From Flavobacteriaceae bacterium PS02336 (lineage in GTDB: Bacteria > Bacteroidota > Bacteroidia > Flavobacteriales > Flavobacteriaceae), in NCBI GenBank assembly GCA_029960065.1, contig JASCOF010000003.1:248001-312000 (forward strand): a stretch of DNA of 64,000 bases, read 5' to 3'. The notes under the pieces are model-generated. The model had not been told where the DNA came from. It did not search any database and saw nothing but the letters and a program-made list of their open reading frames with translations. A program made the translations under genes and the position numbers. Below are positions 17,901-25,223 of the stretch, one piece after another (position 1 is the first letter of the stretch; each line of letters opens with the position of its first letter).

Positions 17901-18102
17901 TTCGGTACGATCTGTAGGTTAACGTGATAACTTTGGGAAATCATCACCTAAGAAAAAACCCTTTGGGAAAAGTCTTTTCTCAGTAAAACATCCAATTTTT
18001 CCAACAAACCAATTACAAATTCATCATAAAAAGCCGACTAAAAAAACGAATGTATATAATCAAATATATGAAATTTAATTTTAATGTAACAAATTACATT
18101 TC

Positions 18103-18150
18103 AATTAGAGAATTTGATAATTAGAAAATGTGATAATTAGAGAATGTGAT
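18103..18150. repeat. Three tandem copies of a 16-bp repeat
   Basis: AATTAGAGAATTTGAT, AATTAGAAAATGTGAT and AATTAGAGAATGTGAT follow each other without a gap (18103-18150), and a fourth copy begins and decays (AATTCTACTC). It lies in the 340-nt gene-free stretch 17901-18240, upstream of the propeller/LuxR regulator. Iterated binding sites or slippage are both possible. Confidence 0.75.
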
Positions 18151-18189
18151 AATTCTACTCTAGCTATTATCATATCAATCAAACAACAC

Positions 18190-18240
18190 TTTGTCAGGCT
18201 GAGCGAAGTCGAAGCCCATTCAACCTGAAACCTGAAACTT
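18190..18240. repeat. Fragment of a TTTGTCAGGCTGAGCGAAG intergenic repeat
   Basis: TTTGTCAGGCTGAGCGAAG followed by TCGAAGCCC resembles the ends of the TTGTCATTTCGA elements at 26927 and 48300, but no matching second arm is visible. ACCTGAAACCTGAAACT then runs up to the HAD gene stop codon. Confidence 0.45.
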
Positions 18241-18876
18241 TTAAACTCCTAACACCCTGCTCAACTCTTCATAGCTATGAAATAGAATCGCACCTTCCTT
18301 CTCCAAATCAGTGTTGTTGAAACCGTTCGCAAAACCATAGACTTTAAATCCGCCGTTAATTCCTGCTCGCACGCCTGCAACGCTATCTTCTATTACAATG
18401 CAATCTTTTACATCAAACCCCATTTCTACAGCAGCGTGCAAAAAAATTCCTGGATCTGGTTTCCAGCTTTTAATACTATACGAACTGTATATTCTGCCCT
18501 CGAATCGATCAAGTAATCCTGCAAGTTCAAGATTCAACCTGATTTTTTCTAACGGTCCGCTTGAAGCTGTGCAATACGGAATTTTAAGATTGTTAAGAAA
18601 ATCAACAATTCCTTCCATCGGTTTCGTGCCAATTTTGAAAGCCTCAAAACTTCTGTTTCTGTAATTGCATTCAAAATCTTCGGGAAGTTTTTTACCGATT
18701 CCCTTTTCAATCTGAAGAAAACAATCCTTAAGGCTTCGTCCATTAAATAGATGATAAGCTTCTTCCAATTCTAATTGAAATCCATGTTCCGATGCCATTT
18801 GTAATAATACGCCGTTCCCTATTTTTTCTGTGTCTACCAAAACACCATCACAATCGAAAATAATACATTTAACCAT
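18241..18876 (-). CDS. HAD-superfamily phosphatase / beta-phosphoglucomutase-like
   Basis: 211 residues, cytoplasmic. Motif I is FDCDGVLVDTE (nucleophile Asp8, Asp10). The alpha-helical cap follows (about 15-85). Motif II is the CTASSGP region near 103, with the conserved Lys in SWKPDPGIF near 135. Motif III is VIEDSVAGVRAG near 158. This set fits subfamily IA phosphatases or phosphomutases such as beta-phosphoglucomutase, YniC and GPP. The substrate is probably a small sugar phosphate but cannot be read from sequence. It is divergent from the DUF4861 gene. Confidence 0.82.
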   Translation of the reverse strand: MVKCIIFDCDGVLVDTEKIGNGVLLQMASEHGFQLELEEAYHLFNGRSLKDCFLQIEKGIGKKLPEDFECNYRNRSFEAFKIGTKPMEGIVDFLNNLKIPYCTASSGPLEKIRLNLELAGLLDRFEGRIYSSYSIKSWKPDPGIFLHAAVEMGFDVKDCIVIEDSVAGVRAGINGGFKVYGFANGFNNTDLEKEGAILFHSYEELSRVLGV

Positions 18877-18975
18877 TCTTGTTGATTTTCATTTAATTAT
18901 AAAATTCCCTGAAGTAAAAGTCAGGCAATGTAAATTACAAAAAAATATTTTAAAGCTTTTCTGTTCATTTTCAAC

Positions 18976-18989
18976 ATTCTGTACAGAAT
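18976..18989. promoter_or_regulatory. Perfect 14-bp palindrome upstream of the DUF4861 gene
   Basis: ATTCTGTACAGAAT is self-complementary, and a half site AATTCTGTA follows at 18996-19004. It lies about 95 nt before the DUF4861 start and suits an operator for a dimeric regulator. This is inference only. Confidence 0.45.
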
Positions 18990-19081
18990 TACCCCAATTC
19001 TGTATTTGTGATTATGCTATGATTTGTACTTTTATGAAATACTATCAAACCGATTTTACAAAAAGATAAAAAATATAAATT

Positions 19082-20251
19082 TTGAAAAAGCACTTTCTAC
19101 TTACCGCAATTTTGGCCGGAACTTTCGGCATTCAGTCTCAAAATAAAACTATAACAGTCAATAATACTCTAAAACTTGACCGAGAATTTGAAACGATTGA
19201 ATTGACTAAAAAATCTCTAGGATTAACAACAGATGCTAAACTTGAAAATTATGCTGTAAAAGATCTTGGCACTAATTCTTATCTCGAAACACAAACTATA
19301 GACAATGATGGCGACGGAACAATGGATGTTTTATTATTTCAGCCAAAAATTAAAGCTTCGTCTAAACAGGATTTTGAGGTTTTAATTGGAACAAATCCTG
19401 ATGCTTCTAAAACAATCAGCTGTTATTCCCGCTTTGTTCCCGAACGGACAGACGATTACGCTTGGGAAAACAACAAAGTCGCTTTTAGAACTTACGGTCC
19501 TGTCGCGCAGAAAATGGTCGAAGATAAAATTCCTGGAGGAACTTTAACCAGCGGAATAGATGCTTGGCTAAAAAGAGTCGATTACCCAATTATTAATAAA
19601 TGGTACGAAAAAGCAACAAACGGAACTGGAACGTATCATAAAGATACAGGAGAAGGTTTGGATAATTTTCATGTTGGAGACAGCCGCGGAGTAGGCGGAA
19701 TTGCAGTAAATGCTGATGGTAAATATTATTTCTCTAAAAATTTCGTCAGCTGGAAAACCATTATAACTGGTCCAATTCGAACAAGTTTTATTTTAACGTA
19801 TGCCGATTGGGATGCAAAAGGCAATAAAATTACCGAATCAAAATTAATCAGTTTAGATTACGGAAGTCAGCTTTCTCGCTTTGAAATCAATATTACGGGA
19901 ACTGAAACCGTGTCCGTAGGATTGACTCTTCATGACAAAAAAGGAACGACTGGAACTAATTTAAAAGAAGGCTGGCTGAGTTACTGGGAACCTATCGACG
20001 ATTCTGAAATTGGAACAGGTCTAGTAGTTCCAAAAGGTTCACTAATTAGTTTTGATAATCATGTTATAGATGAAAAAGACTTAAGTAACCTTTACGGAAA
20101 TATCGCTGTTAAAAATAACAAAGCAGTATATTATGCTGGTTTTGGATGGAAAAAAGGAAGTCCATTTCAAACAAAACAAGAATGGGAAAAGTATTTAAGT
20201 TCTTTTGCTGAAAAGATTAATAATCCTTTGATTGTAAAAGTGAAAAAGTGA
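19082..20251 (+). CDS. Secreted DUF4861-family protein, TTG start
   Basis: 389 residues with a clean signal peptide (MKKHFLLTAILAGTFGIQSQ). It matches the DUF4861 family as I recall it, a beta-rich periplasmic protein common in Bacteroidota carbohydrate loci. Visible segments include IDNDGDGTMDVLLFQ near 72, GDSRGVGGIAV near 200 and AGFGWKKGSPF near 356. The start must be TTG: an in-frame TAA stands at 19067-19069 and no ATG, GTG or other TTG lies between it and 19082. The biochemical role is not established; the setting beside uronate catabolism and PUL 1 suggests uronic-acid polymer use. It is convergent with the LacI gene. Confidence 0.72.
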   Translation: MKKHFLLTAILAGTFGIQSQNKTITVNNTLKLDREFETIELTKKSLGLTTDAKLENYAVKDLGTNSYLETQTIDNDGDGTMDVLLFQPKIKASSKQDFEVLIGTNPDASKTISCYSRFVPERTDDYAWENNKVAFRTYGPVAQKMVEDKIPGGTLTSGIDAWLKRVDYPIINKWYEKATNGTGTYHKDTGEGLDNFHVGDSRGVGGIAVNADGKYYFSKNFVSWKTIITGPIRTSFILTYADWDAKGNKITESKLISLDYGSQLSRFEINITGTETVSVGLTLHDKKGTTGTNLKEGWLSYWEPIDDSEIGTGLVVPKGSLISFDNHVIDEKDLSNLYGNIAVKNNKAVYYAGFGWKKGSPFQTKQEWEKYLSSFAEKINNPLIVKVKK

Positions 20252-20307
20252 TTTTTCTTTTGCCGCAAAGGCACTAAGACACAAAGTTTTTTTTATTCTT
20301 TAATTGT

Positions 20308-20391
20308 AAACATAGCCCGTGGTTTCAACCACGGGAAACGTATTGTGATTATGCATTGCGTTTCCCGTGGTTGAAACCACGGGCTATGTTT
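20308..20391. repeat. Large double-hairpin inverted repeat
   Basis: The arms at 20308-20340 and 20359-20391 are perfect 33-bp inverted repeats around an 18-nt loop. Each arm is itself a hairpin (CCCGTGGTT, TC, AACCACGGG). The outer ends read AAACATAGC and GCTATGTTT. Paired REP-like hairpins of this design resemble substrates of REP-associated transposases; none is present here. It lies between the convergent DUF4861 and LacI genes. Confidence 0.85.
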
Positions 20392-20400
20392 GAAAATGAT

Positions 20401-20433
20401 AAACCCGACAGGTTTTAAAAACCTGTCGGGTTT
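20401..20433. terminator. Perfect palindrome, likely bidirectional terminator
   Basis: AAACCCGACAGGTTTT (20401-20416) and AAAACCTGTCGGGTTT (20418-20433) are perfect 16-bp arms with one central base, placed between two convergent genes. The same core (ACAGGTTTT or CAAGGTTTT) reappears at 23720-23803, so it is also part of a repeat family. Confidence 0.65.
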
Positions 20434-20449
20434 AATTGTAAAACTGCGA

Positions 20450-21478
20450 TCAAATAGATTTCTTTACAGGAAAATAATTCTCCTTCAATATAATTTCTAA
20501 CGGAATATAATGCGTTCGTTCAGCATCTTCTTGAAGAACTAATTTTTTATACAAATAATTAATTCCCATATAACCTTGGTCTTCTGGTCTTTGGTTGATT
20601 AAAAAATCAATTACACCTTTGTTGAGATATTCGATGTTTTCTTTCAGTAAATCGAAACCAATAATACGAACCCCTTTTATATTGTTTTTATGCAAAAATT
20701 CGGCAACAATATAAGCTCGAGAATTGGGTACAAAAACACTGTTTATACCAGAAAACATCTCCAAACTCAATTGATCTATTTTGGAATCTTTTAAAGTAAC
20801 TTCCGAAAATTTAAAATTAGTCAGTTCATTATGATCTTTAAAATACGAATAAAAACCATCTATGCGCTGTAAATAAACCGAAGTGCTTTCTATTTCTCTC
20901 GTAATTTTAAAAATCAAAACCTGTCTTTCATTTTTTACAGCAAAGCTGATTAACCTTCCTGCCAAATAACCGCTCTGAAAAGCATCCTGACCGACATAAG
21001 CATGCTGATTACCTTCAGAAATATTCGAATCAATCATTACAACTGGAATATTCTTCTTTTGATATTCCTTTAAGAAATCAACCGAATCTTGATAAAATAT
21101 TGGGGCAAACAACAAACCGTCACAATCAAACTGCATCACTTTTTGGACCGTTTCCTTAAAAGAAGAAAGGTTGTAATCGTAGAAAAAATAGTCCAGAACA
21201 ATTCCGAATTTACTAAACTCTATCGCAGCCTTTTCTATTCCATCCACCTGACTTTTCCAATATTCTAACGTTTCTGTTTTAGGAAGAAAGACTGCAAAAT
21301 GGAATTTTTTGTTTAGCGCCAGATTACTAGCCAGTATATTTCGTTTATAGCCAAATTCATCAATTATCGCATTGACTTTATCAACAGTCTCTTGTGCGAC
21401 CTGTCCGCGTTTGTGTATGATCCTATCAACCGTTCCAGGAGACACATTAGCTAATTCGGCAATTTTCTTAATTGTTAT
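20450..21478 (-). CDS. LacI-family repressor of the uronate operon, non-standard start
   Basis: LacI-type regulator with an N-terminal helix-turn-helix and a periplasmic-binding-protein-like sensor domain (FHFAVFLPKTETLEYW, VPVVMIDSNISEGN, AYVGQDAFQSGYLAGRL, VRIIGFDLL). The usual start signals ATG, GTG and TTG first appear at GTG 21445, which would delete the first helix. Reading upstream in frame continues the conserved domain as ITIKKIAELANVSPGTVDR, open back to a stop at 21536-21538 with no standard start. I therefore place the start at ATA 21478 (ATC 21481 or ATT 21472 are equally possible). It is divergent from the YhcH-Eda-SDR-UxuA operon and probably controls it and itself. Confidence 0.8.
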   Translation of the reverse strand: MTIKKIAELANVSPGTVDRIIHKRGQVAQETVDKVNAIIDEFGYKRNILASNLALNKKFHFAVFLPKTETLEYWKSQVDGIEKAAIEFSKFGIVLDYFFYDYNLSSFKETVQKVMQFDCDGLLFAPIFYQDSVDFLKEYQKKNIPVVMIDSNISEGNQHAYVGQDAFQSGYLAGRLISFAVKNERQVLIFKITREIESTSVYLQRIDGFYSYFKDHNELTNFKFSEVTLKDSKIDQLSLEMFSGINSVFVPNSRAYIVAEFLHKNNIKGVRIIGFDLLKENIEYLNKGVIDFLINQRPEDQGYMGINYLYKKLVLQEDAERTHYIPLEIILKENYFPVKKSI

Positions 21479-21549
21479 GATATTGATTCTTTTTAAGTTA
21501 AAAAAATAAAAGTAGCAATGTAAAACTAATTTATTTTATAAAAAATAAG

Positions 21550-21579
21550 TTGTTTTGCAATGCATTTTACATACATTTG
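21550..21579 (+). promoter_or_regulatory. Promoter of the uronate operon
   Basis: TTG at 21550-21552 and TACATTTG at 21572-21579, spaced by 19 nt, match the Bacteroidota consensus fully. Transcription would start near 21586, about 105 nt before the YhcH start. The -7 box lies inside a TTTTAC/GTAAAA dyad (21565-21584). Confidence 0.75.
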
Positions 21580-21587
21580 TAAAATAC

Positions 21588-21601
21588 CGTGTACGCACAC
21601 G
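21588..21601. promoter_or_regulatory. Candidate LacI-family operator between divergent promoters
   Basis: CGTGT and ACACG flank ACGC, a 14-bp dyad. It covers the predicted start points of both the uronate operon and the lacI transcript, an ideal place for one repressor to block both. Confidence 0.6.
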
Positions 21602-21630
21602 CAAATATACACATAACATTAAAAAAACAA
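21602..21630 (-). promoter_or_regulatory. Promoter of the LacI-family gene
   Basis: On the minus strand TTG (21630-21628) and TATATTTG (21609-21602) are spaced by 18 nt. Transcription should begin near 21595, inside the dyad at 21588-21601, and give a leader of about 115 nt. Confidence 0.65.
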
Positions 21631-21690
21631 TTCTTTTTTAAGGTTATCTATTGAAAACTAACTATTAAATAGAAAATAACTACTAACAAA

Positions 21691-22140
21691 ATGATACTAG
21701 ATTCGCTGCATAACGCTGCCAGATATTACGATCTGCATCCCAATTTTAGAAAAGCTTTTGATTACGTAAATCAAAATGATATTGCCAATTTGGAAGAAGG
21801 TGCTTTTGAAATTGGAGAAGGTTTAAAACTAATTGTAATTGTCGGTCAAGGAAATACGAAAGAAGAAGCTGTTAAAGGATTTGAATGTCATGACAAAAAT
21901 ATTGACATTCAGATTTCGATTAAAGGTCCTGAAACTTTTGCATGGAAACCGAGAGAGAAATGTGTAAATCCAAACGGCGATTACAGTGACGAAAGAGATG
22001 TTCGTTTTTTTCATGATGCCCCTGATACATTTTTTGAATTGAAGGAAAATCAATTTGCTATTTTATTTCCCGAAGATGTACATACTGCAATGATTGGCGA
22101 AGGATTGTTGAAAAAAATTGTGATCAAAGTAAAAATATAA
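21691..22140 (+). CDS. YhcH/YjgK/YiaL-family protein (DUF386)
   Basis: 149 residues with the cupin-like fold of the YhcH/EbgC beta-subunit family. Conserved segments are ECHDKNIDIQISIKG near 68 and ILFPEDVHTAMIGEG near 127, which carry the likely metal-binding His and Glu/Asp residues. Family members accompany sialic acid, uronate and other sugar catabolic genes, where a sugar epimerase/mutarotase-like role is suspected. It is the first gene of the uronate operon, only 2 nt from the aldolase gene. Confidence 0.82.
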   Translation: MILDSLHNAARYYDLHPNFRKAFDYVNQNDIANLEEGAFEIGEGLKLIVIVGQGNTKEEAVKGFECHDKNIDIQISIKGPETFAWKPREKCVNPNGDYSDERDVRFFHDAPDTFFELKENQFAILFPEDVHTAMIGEGLLKKIVIKVKI

Positions 22141-22142
22141 TT

Positions 22143-22805
22143 ATGAGTACCATTGAAAATGCTATTGAAGTTATTGTAAAACAGGGAATGCTTCCTTTAT
22201 ATTTTAATGCTGCTGAAAACAAAAGCGTTTCTATTTTAAAAACGTTATATAATGCTGGAATCAGAGCGGTAGAATATACCAGCCGCGGTCCAGAAGCTAT
22301 TGCTAACTTTCAAAAACTAATTGAAGTTCGAAACGCTGAAATGCCTGGAATGCTTTTAGGTATTGGAACAATCAAAAATTTAGCACAGGCAGAAACCTAT
22401 TACTTAGCAGGAGCTGATTTTTTTATAAGTCCAGGTTTTGTTCCTGAAGTGGCTTCGTTTTTAATTGGTAAAGAAGTTTTGTACGCGCCGGGTTGTATGA
22501 CACCAACAGAAATTATTGCCGCTGAAAACGCTGGAGTTAAATTCATTAAGCTTTTTCCTGGGAATATTTTAGGGCCTGATTTTATGAGCGGTATTAAAGA
22601 TGTTTTTCCAAACCTGATTTTTATGCCAACAGGAGGAGTCGATACTACCCGCCAAAGTATTGAAACTTGGTTTAATGCCGGTGTTTCTGCTGTTGGAATG
22701 GGAAGCAAATTAATCAGCAAAAATATAATGGAAAATGAAGCTTATGATACAATCGAAAAAGAAACCAAAAGGGTTTTGGAATTGATTGAAAACATCAGAA
22801 ACTAA
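22143..22805 (+). CDS. eda: KDPG / 4-hydroxy-2-oxoglutarate aldolase
   Basis: 220 residues, the usual length for this class I aldolase. It cleaves 2-keto-3-deoxy-6-phosphogluconate to pyruvate and glyceraldehyde 3-phosphate, the last step of the hexuronate pathway. Visible signatures are AVEYTSRGP with catalytic Glu45, ADFFISPGFVPEV near 92, the Schiff-base lysine Lys136 in KFIKLFPGN, and the phosphate-binding PTGGVD and GMGSKL segments. It is tightly coupled to the YhcH gene upstream. Confidence 0.92.
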   Translation: MSTIENAIEVIVKQGMLPLYFNAAENKSVSILKTLYNAGIRAVEYTSRGPEAIANFQKLIEVRNAEMPGMLLGIGTIKNLAQAETYYLAGADFFISPGFVPEVASFLIGKEVLYAPGCMTPTEIIAAENAGVKFIKLFPGNILGPDFMSGIKDVFPNLIFMPTGGVDTTRQSIETWFNAGVSAVGMGSKLISKNIMENEAYDTIEKETKRVLELIENIRN

Positions 22806-22894
22806 ATCAAAAAAACTAGAATAATTAAATACATAAAAGCATACTTTGTTTCAAATTTGGAATTTAAAGTATTGTAATTTTTAAACAAAATAAC

Positions 22895-23707
22895 ATGAAT
22901 TCAATATTTAACCTTAAAGGAAAAATTGCTTTAATAACAGGTGGTGCCGGAGTATTAGGAAGCAGATTTGCAAATGTTTTGGCGCAGCAGGGCGCTATTG
23001 TGGGAATTGTTTCGCAGTCATTAGAAAAAGCAGAAAACACTGTAAAAGCCATCGAAGCAAACGGCGGACAAGGATTTGCTGTTCAAGCCAATGTTTTAAA
23101 TAAAGAAGAAGTAGAAAAAGCAAAAGACTTTATTGTAGAAAAATACGGTCGTCTGGATATCTTAATCAATGCTGCGGGAGGAAATATGCCTGGTGCAACA
23201 ATTCAGCCTGATCAAGCAGTTTATGATATGAAAAGTGACGATTTACAAAAAGTGATTGATTTGAATATTATTGGAACAATGCTTCCTACTCAGGTTTTTG
23301 CAGAACTTTTTGCAAAACAGAAATCAGGAAACATCATCAATATTTCATCAGCATCGGCACAAAGACCTTTGACGAGAGTGGTAGGATATTCTGCTTCAAA
23401 AGCGGCAATCGACAACTTTACACAATGGATGGCAGTTGAATTAGCACAAAAATATGGCGAAGGAATTCGAGTAAATGCTATTTCACCTGGATTTTTTATA
23501 GGTGAACAAAATCGTGCTTTATTGTTAACTCCAGAAGGAAAATTAACACCGCGTGGAGAAAAAATTATCGACCATACACCAATGGGAAGATTTGGAACTC
23601 CAGAAGATATTGACGGTGCGCTTTTATTTTTATGCAGTGATATGTCAAAATTCGTAACGGGAACAATCTTAAAAGTAGACGGCGGATTTGCTGCAACGAG
23701 TATTTAA
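22895..23707 (+). CDS. SDR-family oxidoreductase, probable D-mannonate/fructuronate oxidoreductase
   Basis: 270 residues, classical short-chain dehydrogenase. It has the NAD(P)-binding loop TGGAGVLGS near 15, the NAG-type NAAGG near 92, catalytic Ser near 152, and Tyr165 and Lys169 in GYSASK. The C-terminal ILKVDGGF segment is also typical. It lies directly before mannonate dehydratase, where Bacteroidota commonly use an SDR enzyme in place of the unrelated UxuB, so reduction of fructuronate to mannonate is the likely reaction. Gluconate-5-dehydrogenase-like activity is the alternative. Confidence 0.82.
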   Translation: MNSIFNLKGKIALITGGAGVLGSRFANVLAQQGAIVGIVSQSLEKAENTVKAIEANGGQGFAVQANVLNKEEVEKAKDFIVEKYGRLDILINAAGGNMPGATIQPDQAVYDMKSDDLQKVIDLNIIGTMLPTQVFAELFAKQKSGNIINISSASAQRPLTRVVGYSASKAAIDNFTQWMAVELAQKYGEGIRVNAISPGFFIGEQNRALLLTPEGKLTPRGEKIIDHTPMGRFGTPEDIDGALLFLCSDMSKFVTGTILKVDGGFAATSI

Positions 23708-23719
23708 GATTTCTCACGT

Positions 23720-23803
23720 CCTGCAAGGTTTTCAAAACCTTGTACGTCTAAATTATACGTTTATATAAATTAAATACCTACAGGGTTTGAAAAACCTTGC
23801 AGG
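23720..23803. repeat. Paired CCTGCAAGGTTTT inverted repeat
   Basis: CCTGCAAGGTTTT (23720-23732) is mirrored by AAAACCTTGCAGG (23791-23803), and each arm also has a nearby imperfect partner (ACCTTGTACG; CTACAGGG). It lies in the gap between the SDR and uxuA genes and belongs to the same family as 20401-20433. Confidence 0.65.
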
Positions 23804-23828
23804 AGAAAAAACCAAAAACACATAACAA

Positions 23829-25013
23829 ATGGAACAAACATTAAGATGGTTCGGACCAAATGATCCTGTTTCTCTACAAGATATTAAACAAACTGGTGCA
23901 ACTGGAATTGTAACCGCATTACACCACATTCCAAACGGACAAGTTTGGAGCATTGATGAAATCATTAAAAGAAAAGTGGAGATTGAACACGAAGACGGCG
24001 ATCCTAAAAAAGGGGCTTCAGGTTTAACTTGGTCAGTTGTAGAAAGTATTCCAGTTCACGAAGACATCAAAAAACAAACTGGAAATTATCTCCAGTACAT
24101 TGAAAACTATAAAGAAAGCATTCGTAATCTGGCTTTATGCGGGATCAAATGTGTTTGTTATAACTTCATGCCTGTTTTAGACTGGTCAAGAACAGATTTA
24201 TCGTATACGGTTGAAGATGGATCAAAAGCCCTTCGTTTTGACATTAATGCTTTTGCAGCTTTTGAATTGTTTATTTTAAAAAGACCCGGAGCAGAAAAAG
24301 AATACTCGGCAGAACAAACTCAAAAAGCAAAAAGCTATTTTGAAGCAATGACTGCCGAAGACAAAGTAAAATTACAGCAAAACATTCTAGCTGGACTTCC
24401 TGGTGCTGAAGAAGCTTATTCAGTTGAGGATTTCTTAGTGACGTTAAGTGCTTACAATCATATTGACAGACAAGCATTAAAGAATAATCTTTTTCATTTT
24501 TTAAAAGAAATTATTCCTGTTGCAGAAAGCAAAGGCGTTTTAATGGCAATTCATCCAGACGATCCTCCTTATCCTATTTTAGGATTGCCGAGAGTGGTTA
24601 GCACAGAAGAAGATTTGATTGACTTAATGAATGCGGCACCATCTCCATCAAACGGATTTACCATGTGTACAGGATCTTACGGTGTTAGAGCTGATAATGA
24701 TTTACCTGGAATGGTAAGACGCCACGGCGATAAAATGAATTTTATTCACTTAAGAAGTACGCAGCGTGACGAAGAAGGAAGTTTCTATGAAGCGAATCAC
24801 CTTGAAGGAAATGTTGATATGTACGAAGTCGTAAAAGCGATTTTAGAGGTTGAAAAAAGAAACAACAGTCAATTGCCAATGCGCCCAGATCATGGACACC
24901 AAATGCTGGACGATTTAAAGAAAAAAACAAATCCAGGTTATTCTGCAATTGGACGTTTAAGAGGTCTGGCAGAATTACGCGGACTTGAATTAGGGATTAA
25001 ACGTTCTTTCTAA
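23829..25013 (+). CDS. uxuA: Mannonate dehydratase
   Basis: 394 residues, full length for UxuA. It dehydrates D-mannonate to 2-keto-3-deoxygluconate using a divalent metal. The opening [15 protein letters not shown], the metal-site region [16 protein letters not shown] near 240, [15 protein letters not shown] near 280, and [15 protein letters not shown] and [11 protein letters not shown] near 355 are all highly characteristic. With the preceding genes it covers fructuronate to pyruvate plus glyceraldehyde 3-phosphate except for KDG kinase, which is not in the window; nor is uronate isomerase. Confidence 0.95.
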   Translation: MEQTLRWFGPNDPVSLQDIKQTGATGIVTALHHIPNGQVWSIDEIIKRKVEIEHEDGDPKKGASGLTWSVVESIPVHEDIKKQTGNYLQYIENYKESIRNLALCGIKCVCYNFMPVLDWSRTDLSYTVEDGSKALRFDINAFAAFELFILKRPGAEKEYSAEQTQKAKSYFEAMTAEDKVKLQQNILAGLPGAEEAYSVEDFLVTLSAYNHIDRQALKNNLFHFLKEIIPVAESKGVLMAIHPDDPPYPILGLPRVVSTEEDLIDLMNAAPSPSNGFTMCTGSYGVRADNDLPGMVRRHGDKMNFIHLRSTQRDEEGSFYEANHLEGNVDMYEVVKAILEVEKRNNSQLPMRPDHGHQMLDDLKKKTNPGYSAIGRLRGLAELRGLELGIKRSF

Positions 25014-25017
25014 ATTG

Positions 25018-25186
25018 TTTTGCCACGAAGGCACTAAGACGCGAAGATTTTTTTTTAAGCCACAGATTAAAAAGATTTTTCTAATTACGGTCAACTTTGT
25101 CAAAGTTTTAAACTTTGACAAAGTTCTCATCAAGAGCTGACATAGGCGTAAAAAAAACCTTGCGTCTTCGTGCCTTCGTGGCAAAA
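25018..25186. repeat. Compound inverted repeat: outer GCCACGAAGGCAC arms, inner TTTGTCAAAG palindrome
   Basis: TTTTGCCACGAAGGCAC (25018-25034) and GTGCCTTCGTGGCAAAA (25170-25186) are perfect 17-bp outer arms. Inside, AACTTTGTCAAAGTTT (25093-25108) and its mirror (25110-25125) form a 33-bp palindrome. The inner palindrome recurs at 60156. Confidence 0.8.
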
Positions 25187-25223
25187 TCAAAAAAACTAAC
25201 TAACCACAAACAACCACAAAACC

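Noticed and set aside
18103..18150. Possible CRISPR array
   Set aside because: Units are only 16 bp and directly adjacent with no spacers, and no cas gene is nearby.
18830..19069. Plus-strand 79-codon frame before the DUF4861 gene
   Set aside because: It overlaps the start of the HAD gene in antisense and the palindrome region; its stop at 19069 only serves to show that DUF4861 cannot start upstream of 19082.
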